A stretch of 64,000 bases of DNA from Streptomyces sp. WAC 01529 (GCF_003945545.1 NZ_CP029617.1:4821001-4885000); one strand, 5' to 3'. Counted from the first letter of the stretch, positions 38,457 to 47,057 are shown. A program made the numbers and translations. Notes: generated from the letters alone by a model not told the origin.

Positions 38457-38680
38457 TGTCGGCCGGTACCAAGGCTTCCGAGCTGCGCGAGCTGGGCGAC
38501 GAGGAGCTTCTCAACAAGCTCCGCGAAGCCAAGGAAGAGCTGTTCAACCTCCGCTTCCAGGCGGCGACGGGCCAGCTCGAGAACCACGGTCGGCTCAAGG
38601 CCGTCCGTAAGGACATCGCGCGGATCTACACCCTGATGCGTGAGCGCGAGCTGGGCATCGAGACGGTGGAGAGCGCCTGA
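38456..38680 (+). CDS. rpmC: 50S ribosomal protein L29
   Basis: 74 residues from ATG 38456, sharing TGATG with the rplP stop; a GTG one codon earlier is possible. Two-helix protein with ELRELGDEELLNKLREAKEELFNLRFQ and RLKAVRKDIARI. Sits next to L23 at the tunnel exit. Confidence 0.96.
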   Translation: MSAGTKASELRELGDEELLNKLREAKEELFNLRFQAATGQLENHGRLKAVRKDIARIYTLMRERELGIETVESA

Positions 38681-38964
38681 TGAGCGAGAGCAACGTGACT
38701 GAGAACACCGAGACCCGCGGATTCCGCAAGACCCGTGAGGGTCTGGTCGTCAGCGACAAGATGGACAAGACCGTCGTCGTCGCCGTCGAGGACCGCGTCA
38801 AGCACGCGCTGTACGGCAAGGTCATCCGCCGTACGAACAAGCTCAAGGCGCACGACGAGCAGAACGCTGCCGGCGTCGGCGACCGCGTCCTCCTGATGGA
38901 GACGCGTCCGCTGTCGGCGACCAAGCGCTGGCGCATCGTCGAGATCCTCGAGAAGGCCAAGTAA
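38680..38964 (+). CDS. rpsQ: 30S ribosomal protein S17
   Basis: 94 residues from ATG 38680, overlapping the rpmC stop by one base. OB-fold protein: RGFRKTREGLVVSDKMDKTVVV, GKVIRRTNKLKAHDEQN and GDRVLLMETRPLSATKRW. A primary 16S rRNA 5'-domain binder. Last gene before the hairpin that separates the S10 and spc parts. Confidence 0.98.
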   Translation: MSESNVTENTETRGFRKTREGLVVSDKMDKTVVVAVEDRVKHALYGKVIRRTNKLKAHDEQNAAGVGDRVLLMETRPLSATKRWRIVEILEKAK

Positions 38965-39004
38965 TTCTCCCAGGGGTATCCCTAGGAGTTCGTTCCGCCA
39001 GGCT

Positions 39005-39033
39005 CCCGGGGCAGTTCACTGAACTGCCCCGGG
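39005..39033. terminator. Perfect hairpin between rpsQ and rplN
   Basis: Arms CCCGGGGCAGTTCA and TGAACTGCCCCGGG around a single C, an almost perfect 29-nt inverted repeat (loop at least CACTG in practice). No T run follows (GGGAACCGG), so it may be a pause, processing site or partial terminator at the S10/spc boundary. Confidence 0.6.
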
Positions 39034-39061
39034 GGAACCGGCAGACAAACAGGAGATAGAC

Positions 39062-39430
39062 GTGATCCAGCAGGAGTCGCGACTGCGCGTCGCCGACAAC
39101 ACGGGTGCGAAGGAAATTCTCACCATCCGTGTTCTCGGTGGCTCGGGTCGCCGCTACGCGGGCATCGGTGACGTCATCGTCGCCACCGTCAAGGACGCGA
39201 TCCCCGGTGGCAACGTGAAGAAGGGTGACGTCGTCAAGGCGGTCATCGTTCGCACCGTCAAGGAGCGCCGCCGTCCGGACGGCTCGTACATCCGCTTCGA
39301 CGAGAACGCCGCCGTCATTCTGAAGAACGACGGCGACCCTCGCGGCACCCGTATCTTCGGCCCCGTCGGCCGTGAGCTGCGCGAGAAGAAGTTCATGAAG
39401 ATCATCTCGCTCGCGCCGGAGGTGCTGTAA
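39062..39430 (+). CDS. rplN: 50S ribosomal protein L14
   Basis: 122 residues from GTG 39062, with CAGGAG just upstream. MIQQESRLRVADNTGAKE and RGTRIFGPVGRELREKKFMKIISLAPEVL are diagnostic. At the subunit interface; target of the RsfS silencing factor. First gene of the spc block. Confidence 0.98.
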   Translation: MIQQESRLRVADNTGAKEILTIRVLGGSGRRYAGIGDVIVATVKDAIPGGNVKKGDVVKAVIVRTVKERRRPDGSYIRFDENAAVILKNDGDPRGTRIFGPVGRELREKKFMKIISLAPEVL

Positions 39431-39432
39431 GC

Positions 39433-39756
39433 ATGAAGATCAAGAAGGGCGACCTGGTTCAGGTCATCACCGGTAAGGACAAGGGCAAGCAGGGCAAGGT
39501 CATTGCCGCTTACCCGCGCGAGGAGCGCGTCCTGGTCGAGGGTGTCAACCGGGTCAAGAAGCACACGAAGGCCGGCCCGACCGCCAGCGGCTCGCAGGCC
39601 GGCGGCATCGTGACCACCGAGGCCCCCGTCCACGTCTCCAACGTCCAGCTGGTCGTGGAGAAGGATGGCAACAAGGTTGTCACGCGTGTCGGTTACCGCT
39701 TCGACGACGAGGGCAACAAGATCCGCGTTGCCAAGCGGACGGGTGAGGACATCTGA
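39433..39756 (+). CDS. rplX: 50S ribosomal protein L24
   Basis: 107 residues from ATG 39433, two bases after the rplN stop. KOW motif KKGDLVQVITGKDKGKQGKV at the N-terminus, then VEGVNRVKKHTK. Early assembly initiator of the 50S subunit. Stop overlaps the rplE start (TGATG). Confidence 0.98.
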   Translation: MKIKKGDLVQVITGKDKGKQGKVIAAYPREERVLVEGVNRVKKHTKAGPTASGSQAGGIVTTEAPVHVSNVQLVVEKDGNKVVTRVGYRFDDEGNKIRVAKRTGEDI

Positions 39757-40313
39757 TGACGACCACCACCACTCCGCGTCTCAAGACGAAGTACCGCGAG
39801 GAGATCGCGGGCAAACTGCGTGAGGAGTTCTCGTACGAGAACGTCATGCAGATCCCCGGCCTCGTCAAGATCGTGGTCAACATGGGTGTCGGCGACGCCG
39901 CCCGTGACTCGAAGCTGATCGATGGCGCCATCCGCGACCTCACCACGATCACCGGCCAGAAGCCGGCCGTGACGAAGGCCCGGAAGTCCATCGCGCAGTT
40001 CAAGCTGCGCGAGGGTCAGCCGATCGGCTGCCACGTCACGCTCCGTGGCGACCGCATGTGGGAGTTCCTGGACCGCACCCTGTCGCTCGCGCTGCCGCGC
40101 ATCCGCGACTTCCGTGGTCTGTCCCCCAAGCAGTTCGACGGCCGTGGCAACTACACCTTCGGTCTCACGGAGCAGGTCATGTTCCACGAGATCGACCAGG
40201 ACAAGATCGACCGCGTCCGGGGTATGGACATCACCGTGGTCACCACGGCGACCAACGACGACGAGGGCCGTGCCCTCCTTCGTCACCTCGGCTTCCCGTT
40301 CAAGGAGGCGTAA
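39756..40313 (+). CDS. rplE: 50S ribosomal protein L5
   Basis: 185 residues from ATG 39756. MTTTTTPRLKTKYREEIAGKL, MQIPGLVKIVVNMGVGDA and GNYTFGLTEQVMFHEID. Binds 5S rRNA and P-site tRNA. Five bases separate it from rpsZ. Confidence 0.98.
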   Translation: MTTTTTPRLKTKYREEIAGKLREEFSYENVMQIPGLVKIVVNMGVGDAARDSKLIDGAIRDLTTITGQKPAVTKARKSIAQFKLREGQPIGCHVTLRGDRMWEFLDRTLSLALPRIRDFRGLSPKQFDGRGNYTFGLTEQVMFHEIDQDKIDRVRGMDITVVTTATNDDEGRALLRHLGFPFKEA

Positions 40314-40318
40314 GCGAG

Positions 40319-40504
40319 ATGGCGAAGAAGGCTCTGATTGCCAAGGCTGCTCGTAAGCCCAAGTTCGGTGTGCGTGCGTACACCCGCTGCCAGCGCTGCG
40401 GCCGTCCGCACTCCGTCTACCGCAAGTTCGGCCTGTGCCGCGTGTGCCTTCGTGAGATGGCTCACCGTGGCGAGCTGCCGGGCGTGACCAAGAGCTCCTG
40501 GTAG
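40319..40504 (+). CDS. rpsZ: 30S ribosomal protein S14, zinc type
   Basis: 61 residues from ATG 40319: MAKKALIAKAARKPKFGVRA. Two CxxC pairs, CQRC and CRVC (about residues 24-43), define the short zinc-binding type Z S14 encoded in the spc operon. The zinc-independent long form, when present, is encoded elsewhere. Confidence 0.97.
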   Translation: MAKKALIAKAARKPKFGVRAYTRCQRCGRPHSVYRKFGLCRVCLREMAHRGELPGVTKSSW

Positions 40505-40724
40505 TCCTGCCCTTCAAGGGTTTTCAAGGACTCCTGGATCTCTCGGTAAGTAAAGGGTCGGCAGAGGCCCGCCCCTCCATGGCTTAGGCTAGGAGGGTTG
40601 GGCGTCTGCCGCCCTGACCGACTTACTACGCCGTAGGTCCCCGCGCCGCACCCGTCCCGCCTCTGAGTGGGGAGAGGGATGGCGCAGATAGGAAACCCCG
40701 GCGAGAGAGGCCGAAGGCCAATTC

Positions 40725-41123
40725 ATGACCATGACTGATCCGATCGCGGACATGCTGACTCGTCTGCGTAACGCGAACTCGGCGTACCACGACACCGTGG
40801 CGATGCCGCACAGCAAGATCAAGTCTCACATCGCGGAGATCCTCCAGCAGGAGGGCTTCATCACGGGCTGGAAGGTCGAGGACGCCGAGGTTGGCAAGAA
40901 CCTCGTTCTCGAGCTGAAGTTCGGCCCGAACCGTGAGCGCTCCATCGCGGGCATCAAGCGGATCTCCAAGCCCGGTCTCCGGGTTTACGCGAAGTCCACC
41001 AACCTGCCGAAGGTCCTCGGCGGCCTGGGCGTGGCGATCATCTCCACGTCGCACGGTCTCCTGACCGGACAGCAGGCAGGCAAGAAGGGCGTAGGTGGGG
41101 AAGTCCTCGCCTACGTCTGGTAG
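40725..41123 (+). CDS. rpsH: 30S ribosomal protein S8
   Basis: 132 residues from ATG 40725. MTMTDPIADMLTRLRNANSA and the C-terminal GLGVAIISTSHGLLTGQQAG. S8 binds 16S helix 21 and in E. coli represses the spc operon. The 220-bp gap before it (40505-40724) has no gene; a promoter-like GGCTTAGGCTAGGA lies around 40580-40594. Confidence 0.98.
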   Translation: MTMTDPIADMLTRLRNANSAYHDTVAMPHSKIKSHIAEILQQEGFITGWKVEDAEVGKNLVLELKFGPNRERSIAGIKRISKPGLRVYAKSTNLPKVLGGLGVAIISTSHGLLTGQQAGKKGVGGEVLAYVW

Positions 41124-41144
41124 TCGGGAACGGAGGAATAGCTA

Positions 41145-41684
41145 ATGTCGCGTATTGGCAAGCTCCCCATCACGGTTCCCGCCGGCGTGGACGTCACCAT
41201 CGACGGCCAGACGGTCGCGGTCAAGGGTCCCAAGGGCACCCTGAGCCACACCGTCGTCGCGCCGATCGAGATCGCTAAGGGTGAGGACGGCGTTCTGAAC
41301 GTCACCCGCCCGAACGACGAGCGTCAGAACAAGGCCCTCCACGGCCTGTCCCGCACGCTGGTGGCGAACATGATCACCGGCGTGACCCAGGGTTACGTGA
41401 AGAAGCTCGAAATCAGCGGTGTCGGTTACCGCGTCCTGGCGAAGGGCTCCAACCTGGAGTTCTCGCTCGGCTACAGCCACCCGATCCTGATCGAGGCGCC
41501 CGAGGGCATCTCCTTCAAGGTCGAATCGGCGACCAAGTTCTCGGTCGAGGGCATCGACAAGCAGAAGGTCGGCGAGGTTGCGGCCAACATCCGCAAGCTG
41601 CGCAAGCCTGACCCGTACAAGGCCAAGGGCGTCAAGTACGAAGGCGAAGTCATCCGCCGCAAGGTCGGAAAGGCGGGTAAGTAA
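41145..41684 (+). CDS. rplF: 50S ribosomal protein L6
   Basis: 179 residues from ATG 41145. Two-domain fold, MSRIGKLPITVPAGVDVTI and the C-terminal PDPYKAKGVKYEGEVIRRKVGK. Near the sarcin-ricin loop and factor-binding site. Confidence 0.98.
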   Translation: MSRIGKLPITVPAGVDVTIDGQTVAVKGPKGTLSHTVVAPIEIAKGEDGVLNVTRPNDERQNKALHGLSRTLVANMITGVTQGYVKKLEISGVGYRVLAKGSNLEFSLGYSHPILIEAPEGISFKVESATKFSVEGIDKQKVGEVAANIRKLRKPDPYKAKGVKYEGEVIRRKVGKAGK

Positions 41685-41687
41685 GCC

Positions 41688-42071
41688 ATGGCATACGGTG
41701 TCAAGATTGCTAAGGGCGACGCTTACAAGCGTGCTGCCATCAAGCGTCGTCACATCCGGATCCGTAAGCACATCTCGGGTACGGCTGAGCGTCCGCGCCT
41801 GGTCGTGACGCGCTCCAACCGCCACATCGTGGCCCAGGTCATCGACGACATCAAGGGTCACACCCTGGCGTCGGCGTCGACCCTGGACGCCACGATCCGC
41901 GGCGCCGAGGGCGACAAGTCGGCGCAGGCCAAGTCGGTCGGCGCCCTGGTCGCCGAGCGCGCCAAGGCCGCCGGTGTCGAGACTGTCGTGTTCGACCGTG
42001 GTGGTAACCAGTACGCCGGGCGCATCGCCGCCCTGGCGGACGCCGCCCGCGAAGCCGGACTCAAGTTCTGA
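41688..42071 (+). CDS. rplR: 50S ribosomal protein L18
   Basis: 127 residues from ATG 41688, three bases after rplF. RRHIRIRKHISGTAERPRL, SNRHIVAQVIDDI and NQYAGRIAALADAAREAGLKF. 5S rRNA binder together with L5. Confidence 0.98.
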   Translation: MAYGVKIAKGDAYKRAAIKRRHIRIRKHISGTAERPRLVVTRSNRHIVAQVIDDIKGHTLASASTLDATIRGAEGDKSAQAKSVGALVAERAKAAGVETVVFDRGGNQYAGRIAALADAAREAGLKF

Positions 42072-42112
42072 GTCGGTTCCGTAGCTAGCGGAAACAGAGA
42101 GAGGTAATTCCA

Positions 42113-42721
42113 ATGGCTGGACCCCAGCGCCGCGGTGGCGGTGCCGGTGGCGGCGAGCGGCGGGACCGGAAGGGTCGCGACGGTGGCGCTGCTGCCGCCG
42201 AGAAGACCGCGTACGTTGAGCGCGTTGTCGCGATCAACCGCGTCGCCAAGGTTGTGAAGGGTGGTCGTCGCTTCAGCTTCACCGCGCTGGTCGTGGTGGG
42301 CGACGGTGACGGCACCGTGGGTGTCGGTTACGGCAAGGCCAAGGAGGTGCCGGCCGCCATCGCCAAGGGTGTTGAGGAGGCCAAGAAGCACTTCTTCAAG
42401 GTCCCCCGTATCCAGGGCACCATCCCGCACCCGATCACGGGCGAGAAGGCCGCGGGCGTCGTCCTGCTCAAGCCTGCTTCCCCCGGTACCGGTGTTATCG
42501 CCGGTGGCCCGGTGCGTGCCGTGCTCGAGTGCGCCGGCGTTCACGACATCCTGTCGAAGTCGCTCGGTTCGTCGAACGCGATCAACATCGTGCACGCGAC
42601 CGTGGCGGCCCTCAAGGGTCTGCAGCGTCCCGAGGAGATCGCGGCTCGCCGTGGTCTGCCCCTCGAGGACGTCGCTCCCGCGGCTCTGCTGCGGGCGCGT
42701 GCCGGGGCTGGTGCTGCGTAA
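42113..42721 (+). CDS. rpsE: 30S ribosomal protein S5
   Basis: 202 residues from ATG 42113. A Gly/Arg-rich N-terminal extension of about 30 residues precedes the dsRBD-like core (AYVERVVAINRVAKVVKGG, VGVGYGKAKEVPAAI) and GTGVIAGGPVRAVLE. Wild-type loop at the spectinomycin site (VVKGGRRFSF). Stop overlaps the rpmD start (TAATG). Confidence 0.98.
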   Translation: MAGPQRRGGGAGGGERRDRKGRDGGAAAAEKTAYVERVVAINRVAKVVKGGRRFSFTALVVVGDGDGTVGVGYGKAKEVPAAIAKGVEEAKKHFFKVPRIQGTIPHPITGEKAAGVVLLKPASPGTGVIAGGPVRAVLECAGVHDILSKSLGSSNAINIVHATVAALKGLQRPEEIAARRGLPLEDVAPAALLRARAGAGAA

Positions 42722-42903
42722 TGGCACAGCTCAAGATCACGCAGACGAAGTCGTACATCGGCAGCAAGCAGAACCACCGCGACACCCTGCGTTCCCTTGG
42801 TCTCAAGGGCATCAACACGCAGGTCGTCAAGGAGGACCGCCCCGAGTTCCGCGGAATGGTGCACACCGTCCGCCACCTCGTGACGGTTGAGGAGGTCGAC
42901 TGA
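42721..42903 (+). CDS. rpmD: 50S ribosomal protein L30
   Basis: 60 residues from ATG 42721: AQLKITQTKSYIGSKQNHRD then GLKGINTQVVKED. Small alpha/beta protein, one base overlap with rpsE and one base before rplO. Confidence 0.97.
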   Translation: MAQLKITQTKSYIGSKQNHRDTLRSLGLKGINTQVVKEDRPEFRGMVHTVRHLVTVEEVD

Positions 42904-42904
42904 C

Positions 42905-43360
42905 ATGGCGGAGCAGAACCCGCTGAAGGTCCACAACCTCCGGCCCGCCCCGGGCGCCAAGACCGCCAAGACCCGTGTGGGTCGTGGTGAGGCGTCCAAG
43001 GGTAAGACCGCTGGTCGTGGTACCAAGGGCACCAAGGCCCGTTACCAGGTTTCGGAGCGCTTCGAGGGTGGCCAGACCCCCCTCCACATGCGTCTTCCGA
43101 AGCTCAAGGGCTTCAAGAACCCGTTCAAGACCGAGTTCCAGGTCGTGAACCTCGACAAGCTGAGCGCGCTGTACCCGGAGGGTGGCGAGGTCACCGTCGA
43201 GGGTCTCGTCGCCAAGGGTGCCGTTCGCAAGAACAGCCTTGTCAAGGTCCTCGGCCAGGGCGAGGTCTCCGTGGCGCTGCAGGTGACGGTCGACGCCGTC
43301 TCCGGCTCCGCCAAGGAGAAGATCACCGCCGCGGGCGGTACCGTCACCGAGCTCGTCTGA
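42905..43360 (+). CDS. rplO: 50S ribosomal protein L15
   Basis: 151 residues from ATG 42905. MAEQNPLKVHNLRPAPGAK, a basic Gly-rich N-terminal arm (GRGEASKGKTAGRGTKG), then RLPKLKGFKNPFK and a C-terminal alpha/beta domain. Late-assembly 50S protein, followed by a strong terminator-like hairpin. Confidence 0.98.
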   Translation: MAEQNPLKVHNLRPAPGAKTAKTRVGRGEASKGKTAGRGTKGTKARYQVSERFEGGQTPLHMRLPKLKGFKNPFKTEFQVVNLDKLSALYPEGGEVTVEGLVAKGAVRKNSLVKVLGQGEVSVALQVTVDAVSGSAKEKITAAGGTVTELV

Positions 43361-43397
43361 TTCCCTCAGACGTGTCGATGACATGAGCGATTCCCAG

Positions 43398-43429
43398 CCG
43401 GGGATGCCCCACAAAAGGGGCATCCCCGG
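43398..43429 (+). terminator. Strong hairpin after rplO
   Basis: CCGGGGATGCCCC and GGGGCATCCCCGG, 13 bp perfect, around ACAAAA. The tail (TTGGTCGTT) is only mildly T rich. Confidence 0.8.
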
Positions 43430-43485
43430 TTGGTCGTTCCAAGGGGGGCACGGTCGCCGGTAAGGTGGCGTGCACTGTCTAAGCT

Positions 43486-43510
43486 CCGTGCGGTCTGCCC
43501 GCACGGTTTT
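43486..43510 (+). terminator. Attenuator-like hairpin in the secY leader
   Basis: CCGTGCGG and CCGCACGG with a TCTGC loop, followed directly by TTTTGTTG. It lies 76 bp before secY, after any promoter in 43440-43480 (GTAAGGT region), so it could act as a leader terminator. Confidence 0.6.
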
Positions 43511-43585
43511 GTTGACTGATACGTATTCGTCGAACCTCAAGACCACCACCTCTGGCGCACGCGCGCGGGGGTCGCAGGAGGCACC

Positions 43586-44899
43586 GTGCTCACCGCGTTC
43601 GCCCGGGCGTTCAAGACGCCCGACCTGCGCAAGAAGCTGCTCTTCACGCTCGGCATCATCGTGATCTACCGGCTGGGTACGCATGTGCCGATCCCCGGTG
43701 TCAACTACAAGAACGTCCAGACCTGCGTCGACAACGCCAGTCAGAACCAGGGCCTGTTCGGTCTCGTCAACATGATGAGCGGTGGCGCGCTGCTGCAGAT
43801 CACGATCTTCGCGCTCGGCATCATGCCGTACATCACGGCGAGCATCATTCTGCAGCTGCTGACCGTGGTGATCCCGCGGCTCGAGGCCCTCAAGAAGGAG
43901 GGCCAGGCAGGCACGGCGAAGATCACGCAGTACACGCGCTATCTGACCATCGCGCTCGCGATCCTTCAGGGCACCGGCCTGGTGGCCACGGCTCGTACCG
44001 GCTCCCTCTTCCAGGGCTGCCCGGTCGCCAGCGAGATCGTCCCCGACCAGTCGATCTTCGTCACCATGACCATGGTCATCACGATGACCGCCGGTACGGC
44101 GTGTGTGATGTGGCTCGGTGAGCTGATCACCGACCGCGGCATCGGCAACGGCATGTCGATCCTGATGTTCATCTCGATCGCCGCGACCTTCCCGGCCGCC
44201 CTGTGGGCCATCAAGGAGGAGGGCTCGCTCGCCGACGGCTGGATCGAGTTCGGCACGGTCATCGCGGTCGGTCTCGTCATGGTCGGCCTGGTGGTCTTCG
44301 TCGAGCAGGCGCAGCGGCGCATCCCCGTCCAGTACGCGAAGCGCATGATCGGCCGCAGGTCCTACGGCGGTACGTCGACGTACATCCCGCTGAAGGTCAA
44401 TCAGGCGGGCATCATCCCTGTGATCTTTGCCTCTTCGTTGCTCTACATTCCGGCGCTGGTCGCCCAGTTCGCGGGTGGCAACTCGGGATGGAAGCTGTGG
44501 ATCGACGCGAACCTGACCAAGGGTGACCATCCGATTTACATCACCACGTACTTCGTGCTGATCGTCTTCTTCGCCTTCTTCTACGTCGCGATCTCCTTCA
44601 ACCCCGAGGAAGTCGCCGACAACATGAAGAAGTATGGTGGCTTCATCCCGGGCATCCGGGCTGGCCGTCCGACCGCTGAGTACCTGAGCTACGTACTCAA
44701 CCGGATCACCTGGCCGGGTTCGCTGTATCTGGGTCTGATCGCTCTTGTGCCGACGATGGCGTTGGTGGGCTTCGGGGCCAACCAGAACTTCCCGTTCGGC
44801 GGGACGAGCATCCTCATCATCGTGGGTGTGGGTCTGGAAACCGTGAAGCAGATCGAGAGCCAGCTCCAGCAGCGCAATTACGAAGGGTTCCTCCGCTGA
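43586..44899 (+). CDS. secY: Preprotein translocase subunit SecY
   Basis: 437 residues from GTG 43586 with GCAGGAGG upstream. Ten membrane spans: the first at about 15-35 (LLFTLGIIVIYRLGTHVPIPGV), the plug region NMMSGGALLQITIFALGIMPYI, and the C-terminal YLSYVLNRITWPGSLYLG. It is the pore of the Sec channel with SecE (7.6 kb). Its stop overlaps adk by one base (TGATG). Confidence 0.98.
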   Translation: MLTAFARAFKTPDLRKKLLFTLGIIVIYRLGTHVPIPGVNYKNVQTCVDNASQNQGLFGLVNMMSGGALLQITIFALGIMPYITASIILQLLTVVIPRLEALKKEGQAGTAKITQYTRYLTIALAILQGTGLVATARTGSLFQGCPVASEIVPDQSIFVTMTMVITMTAGTACVMWLGELITDRGIGNGMSILMFISIAATFPAALWAIKEEGSLADGWIEFGTVIAVGLVMVGLVVFVEQAQRRIPVQYAKRMIGRRSYGGTSTYIPLKVNQAGIIPVIFASSLLYIPALVAQFAGGNSGWKLWIDANLTKGDHPIYITTYFVLIVFFAFFYVAISFNPEEVADNMKKYGGFIPGIRAGRPTAEYLSYVLNRITWPGSLYLGLIALVPTMALVGFGANQNFPFGGTSILIIVGVGLETVKQIESQLQQRNYEGFLR

Positions 44900-45552
44900 T
44901 GCGAATCGTCCTCGTCGGGCCGCCCGGTGCGGGCAAGGGAACGCAGGCCGCGTTCCTCGCCAAGAACCTGTCGATCCCGCACATCTCCACGGGCGACCTC
45001 TTCCGTGCCAACATCAGCCAGGGCACGGAGCTGGGCAAGCAGGCGAAGGCGTACATGGACGCCGGGAACCTCGTGCCCGACGAGGTGACGATCGGCATGG
45101 CGAAGGACCGCATGGCGAAGCCGGACGCCGAGAACGGCTTCCTGCTCGACGGGTTCCCGCGCAACGTGTCGCAGGCGGAGGCGCTGGACGTGGCGCTGAA
45201 GGCCGATGACGTGAAGCTCGACGCCGTCCTGGACCTGGAGGTCCCGGAGGACGAGGTCGTCAAGCGGATCGCCGGCCGCCGGATCTGCCGCAAGGACTCC
45301 AGCCACGTCTTCCACGTGACGTACTCGCAGCCGAAGCAGGAAGGCGTCTGTGACGTCTGCGGCGGTGAGCTGTACCAGCGCGAGGACGACAGCGAGGACA
45401 CCGTCCGCAAGCGCCTCGAGGTCTACCACACGCAGACCGAGCCGATCATCGACTACTACCGGACCCAGGGCCTGGTCGTCACGATCTCGGCGCTCGGCAA
45501 GGTGGACGAGGTCACCGCGCGTGCGATGGAAGCCCTGAAGGGCGACAAGTAG
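44899..45552 (+). CDS. adk: Adenylate kinase
   Basis: 217 residues from ATG 44899. P-loop GPPGAGKGTQ (residues 7-16), DGFPRNVSQAEAL and the lid RRICRKDSSHVFHV with CDVC downstream. The lid has Cys, His, Cys, Cys, so a structural zinc site of the C-x5-H/CxxC kind is possible. Long-type kinase that equilibrates AMP, ADP and ATP. Translationally coupled to secY, as in Bacillus and actinomycetes. Confidence 0.97.
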   Translation: MRIVLVGPPGAGKGTQAAFLAKNLSIPHISTGDLFRANISQGTELGKQAKAYMDAGNLVPDEVTIGMAKDRMAKPDAENGFLLDGFPRNVSQAEALDVALKADDVKLDAVLDLEVPEDEVVKRIAGRRICRKDSSHVFHVTYSQPKQEGVCDVCGGELYQREDDSEDTVRKRLEVYHTQTEPIIDYYRTQGLVVTISALGKVDEVTARAMEALKGDK

Positions 45553-45567
45553 TCAGTACGCTGTTTC

Positions 45568-45597
45568 GGCCGCGGTGCCCGTGAGGGGACCGCGGCC
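45568..45597 (+). terminator. Terminator after adk
   Basis: GGCCGCGGT and ACCGCGGCC, 9 bp perfect, loop GCCCGTGAGGGG, tail TTACTGTTG. Confidence 0.75.
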
Positions 45598-45607
45598 TTA
45601 CTGTTGT

Positions 45608-45634
45608 CTACGTACTCGGTACGTGTGTACGTAG
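45608..45634. promoter_or_regulatory. Inverted repeat before map
   Basis: CTACGTAC and GTACGTAG, perfect 8-bp arms with an 11-bp spacer, 37 bp before the map start. Could overlap the promoter. No known regulator site recognised. Confidence 0.4.
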
Positions 45635-45670
45635 CCGGTTTGCCGACGGATGACGGAGAGCGGAAGCCCC

Positions 45671-46510
45671 ATGGTGCAGATCAAGACCCCCGAGCAGATC
45701 GCGAAGATGCGTGAGGCGGGCCTTGTCGTCGCCGCCATCCACGCGGCCACCCGGGAGGCCGCGGTGCCCGGGGCCACGACCAAGGATCTCGACGAGGTCG
45801 CCCGCAAGGTGATCGCCGAGCACGGCGCGAAGTCGAACTTCCTCGGCTACGGCGGCTTCCCCGCGACGATCTGCACGTCCGTCAACGAGGTCGTCGTGCA
45901 CGGCATCCCCGACGACAAGACCGTCCTCAAGGACGGCGACATCATCTCCATCGACGCGGGTGCGATCATCGACGGCTGGCACGGTGACGCGGCCTACACC
46001 GCGTTCGTCGGCACCGGTCACGCTCCGGAGCTGGTGGAGCTCTCCCGGGTGACCGAGGAGTCGATGTGGGCCGGCATCGCGGCGATGAAGCAGGGCAACC
46101 GCCTCGTCGACATCTCCCGCGCCATCGAGACGTACATCCGCCGCCAGCCGAAGCCGGGCGGCGGCAAGTACGGGATCGTCGAGGACTACGGCGGTCACGG
46201 CATCGGCACCGAGATGCACATGGACCCGCACCTCCTGAACTACGTCGAGCGCCGCCGAGGCAAGGGCCCCAAGCTGGTCCCCGGGTTCTGCCTGGCGATC
46301 GAGCCGATGGTCTCCCTCGGCACGCCGCGTACGGAGGTCCTCGAGGACGACTGGACCGTGATCACCACGGACGGCACCTGGTCCTCGCACTGGGAGCACT
46401 CGGTCGCCCTCACGGAGGAGGGTCCGCTCGTCCTGACGGCGCCGGACTGCGGGCGTGAGCGGCTCGCGGCTTACGGGGTGACTCCGGCGCCGGACCCGCT
46501 GGGTTCGTGA
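45671..46510 (+). CDS. map: Type I methionine aminopeptidase
   Basis: 279 residues from ATG 45671 (AGCGGAAG upstream); ATG 45650 would add seven residues but has no binding site. Pita-bread fold with HGIPDDKTVLKDGDIISID, the metal ligands in DAGAIIDGWHGDAAYT (two Asp), GHGIGTEMHMDP (His) and EPMV (Glu), plus the final Glu in WEHSVALTEEG. Removes the N-terminal Met from nascent proteins. Followed by infA after 153 bp. Confidence 0.96.
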   Translation: MVQIKTPEQIAKMREAGLVVAAIHAATREAAVPGATTKDLDEVARKVIAEHGAKSNFLGYGGFPATICTSVNEVVVHGIPDDKTVLKDGDIISIDAGAIIDGWHGDAAYTAFVGTGHAPELVELSRVTEESMWAGIAAMKQGNRLVDISRAIETYIRRQPKPGGGKYGIVEDYGGHGIGTEMHMDPHLLNYVERRRGKGPKLVPGFCLAIEPMVSLGTPRTEVLEDDWTVITTDGTWSSHWEHSVALTEEGPLVLTAPDCGRERLAAYGVTPAPDPLGS

Positions 46511-46663
46511 CCCCCTTGCTTAAGGATCTTCGCGGTGGGGCAGACTTTCTCGATTCGTCTTTCCGAGTGCACTGACGTAGACTGACGCGTCGGCTCTCGT
46601 GCATCCGTGTGTCTGCATACGGAGCATGAAGTCGATCAAGGTAGTCGATTCGAAGGGCGAAGC

Positions 46664-46885
46664 GTGGCCAAGAAGCAAGGTGCCATCGAGATCGAAGGCA
46701 CTGTCGTCGAGTCTCTTCCGAACGCCATGTTCAAGGTGGAGCTCCAGAACGGCCACCAGGTCCTGGCACACATCAGCGGCAAGATGCGTATGCACTACAT
46801 CCGCATCCTCCCTGACGACCGGGTCGTGGTGGAGCTGTCTCCGTACGACCTGACGCGTGGCCGGATCGTCTACCGGTACAAGTAG
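46664..46885 (+). CDS. infA: Translation initiation factor IF-1
   Basis: 73 residues from GTG 46664, starting MAKKQGAIEIEGTVVESLP. S1/OB fold with MFKVELQNGHQVLAHISGKMR and RIVYRYK. Binds the 30S A site during initiation. GAAGGGCGA precedes the start. Upstream codons from 46607 are not supported. Confidence 0.97.
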   Translation: MAKKQGAIEIEGTVVESLPNAMFKVELQNGHQVLAHISGKMRMHYIRILPDDRVVVELSPYDLTRGRIVYRYK

Positions 46886-46943
46886 ATCTTGCCCGCACTC
46901 CGCTCACGCGGGGTGGTGGCACTGACCCGGAGAACCTCACCCA

Positions 46944-47057
46944 ATGAAGGTCAAGCCGAGCGTCAAGAAGATCTGCGACAAGTGCAGGGTGATCCGCCGT
47001 CACGGCCGGGTCATGATCATCTGCGACAACCCGCGCCACAAGCAGCGCCAGGGCTGA
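46944..47057 (+). CDS. rpmJ: 50S ribosomal protein L36
   Basis: 37 residues from ATG 46944: MKVKPSVKKICDKCRVIRRH, then CxxC-type zinc ligands completed by CDNPRHKQRQG. Short zinc-binding form. 58 bp after infA, followed by 189 bp with hairpins (such as CCCCGG/CCGGGG near 47160) before rpsM. Confidence 0.96.
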   Translation: MKVKPSVKKICDKCRVIRRHGRVMIICDNPRHKQRQG

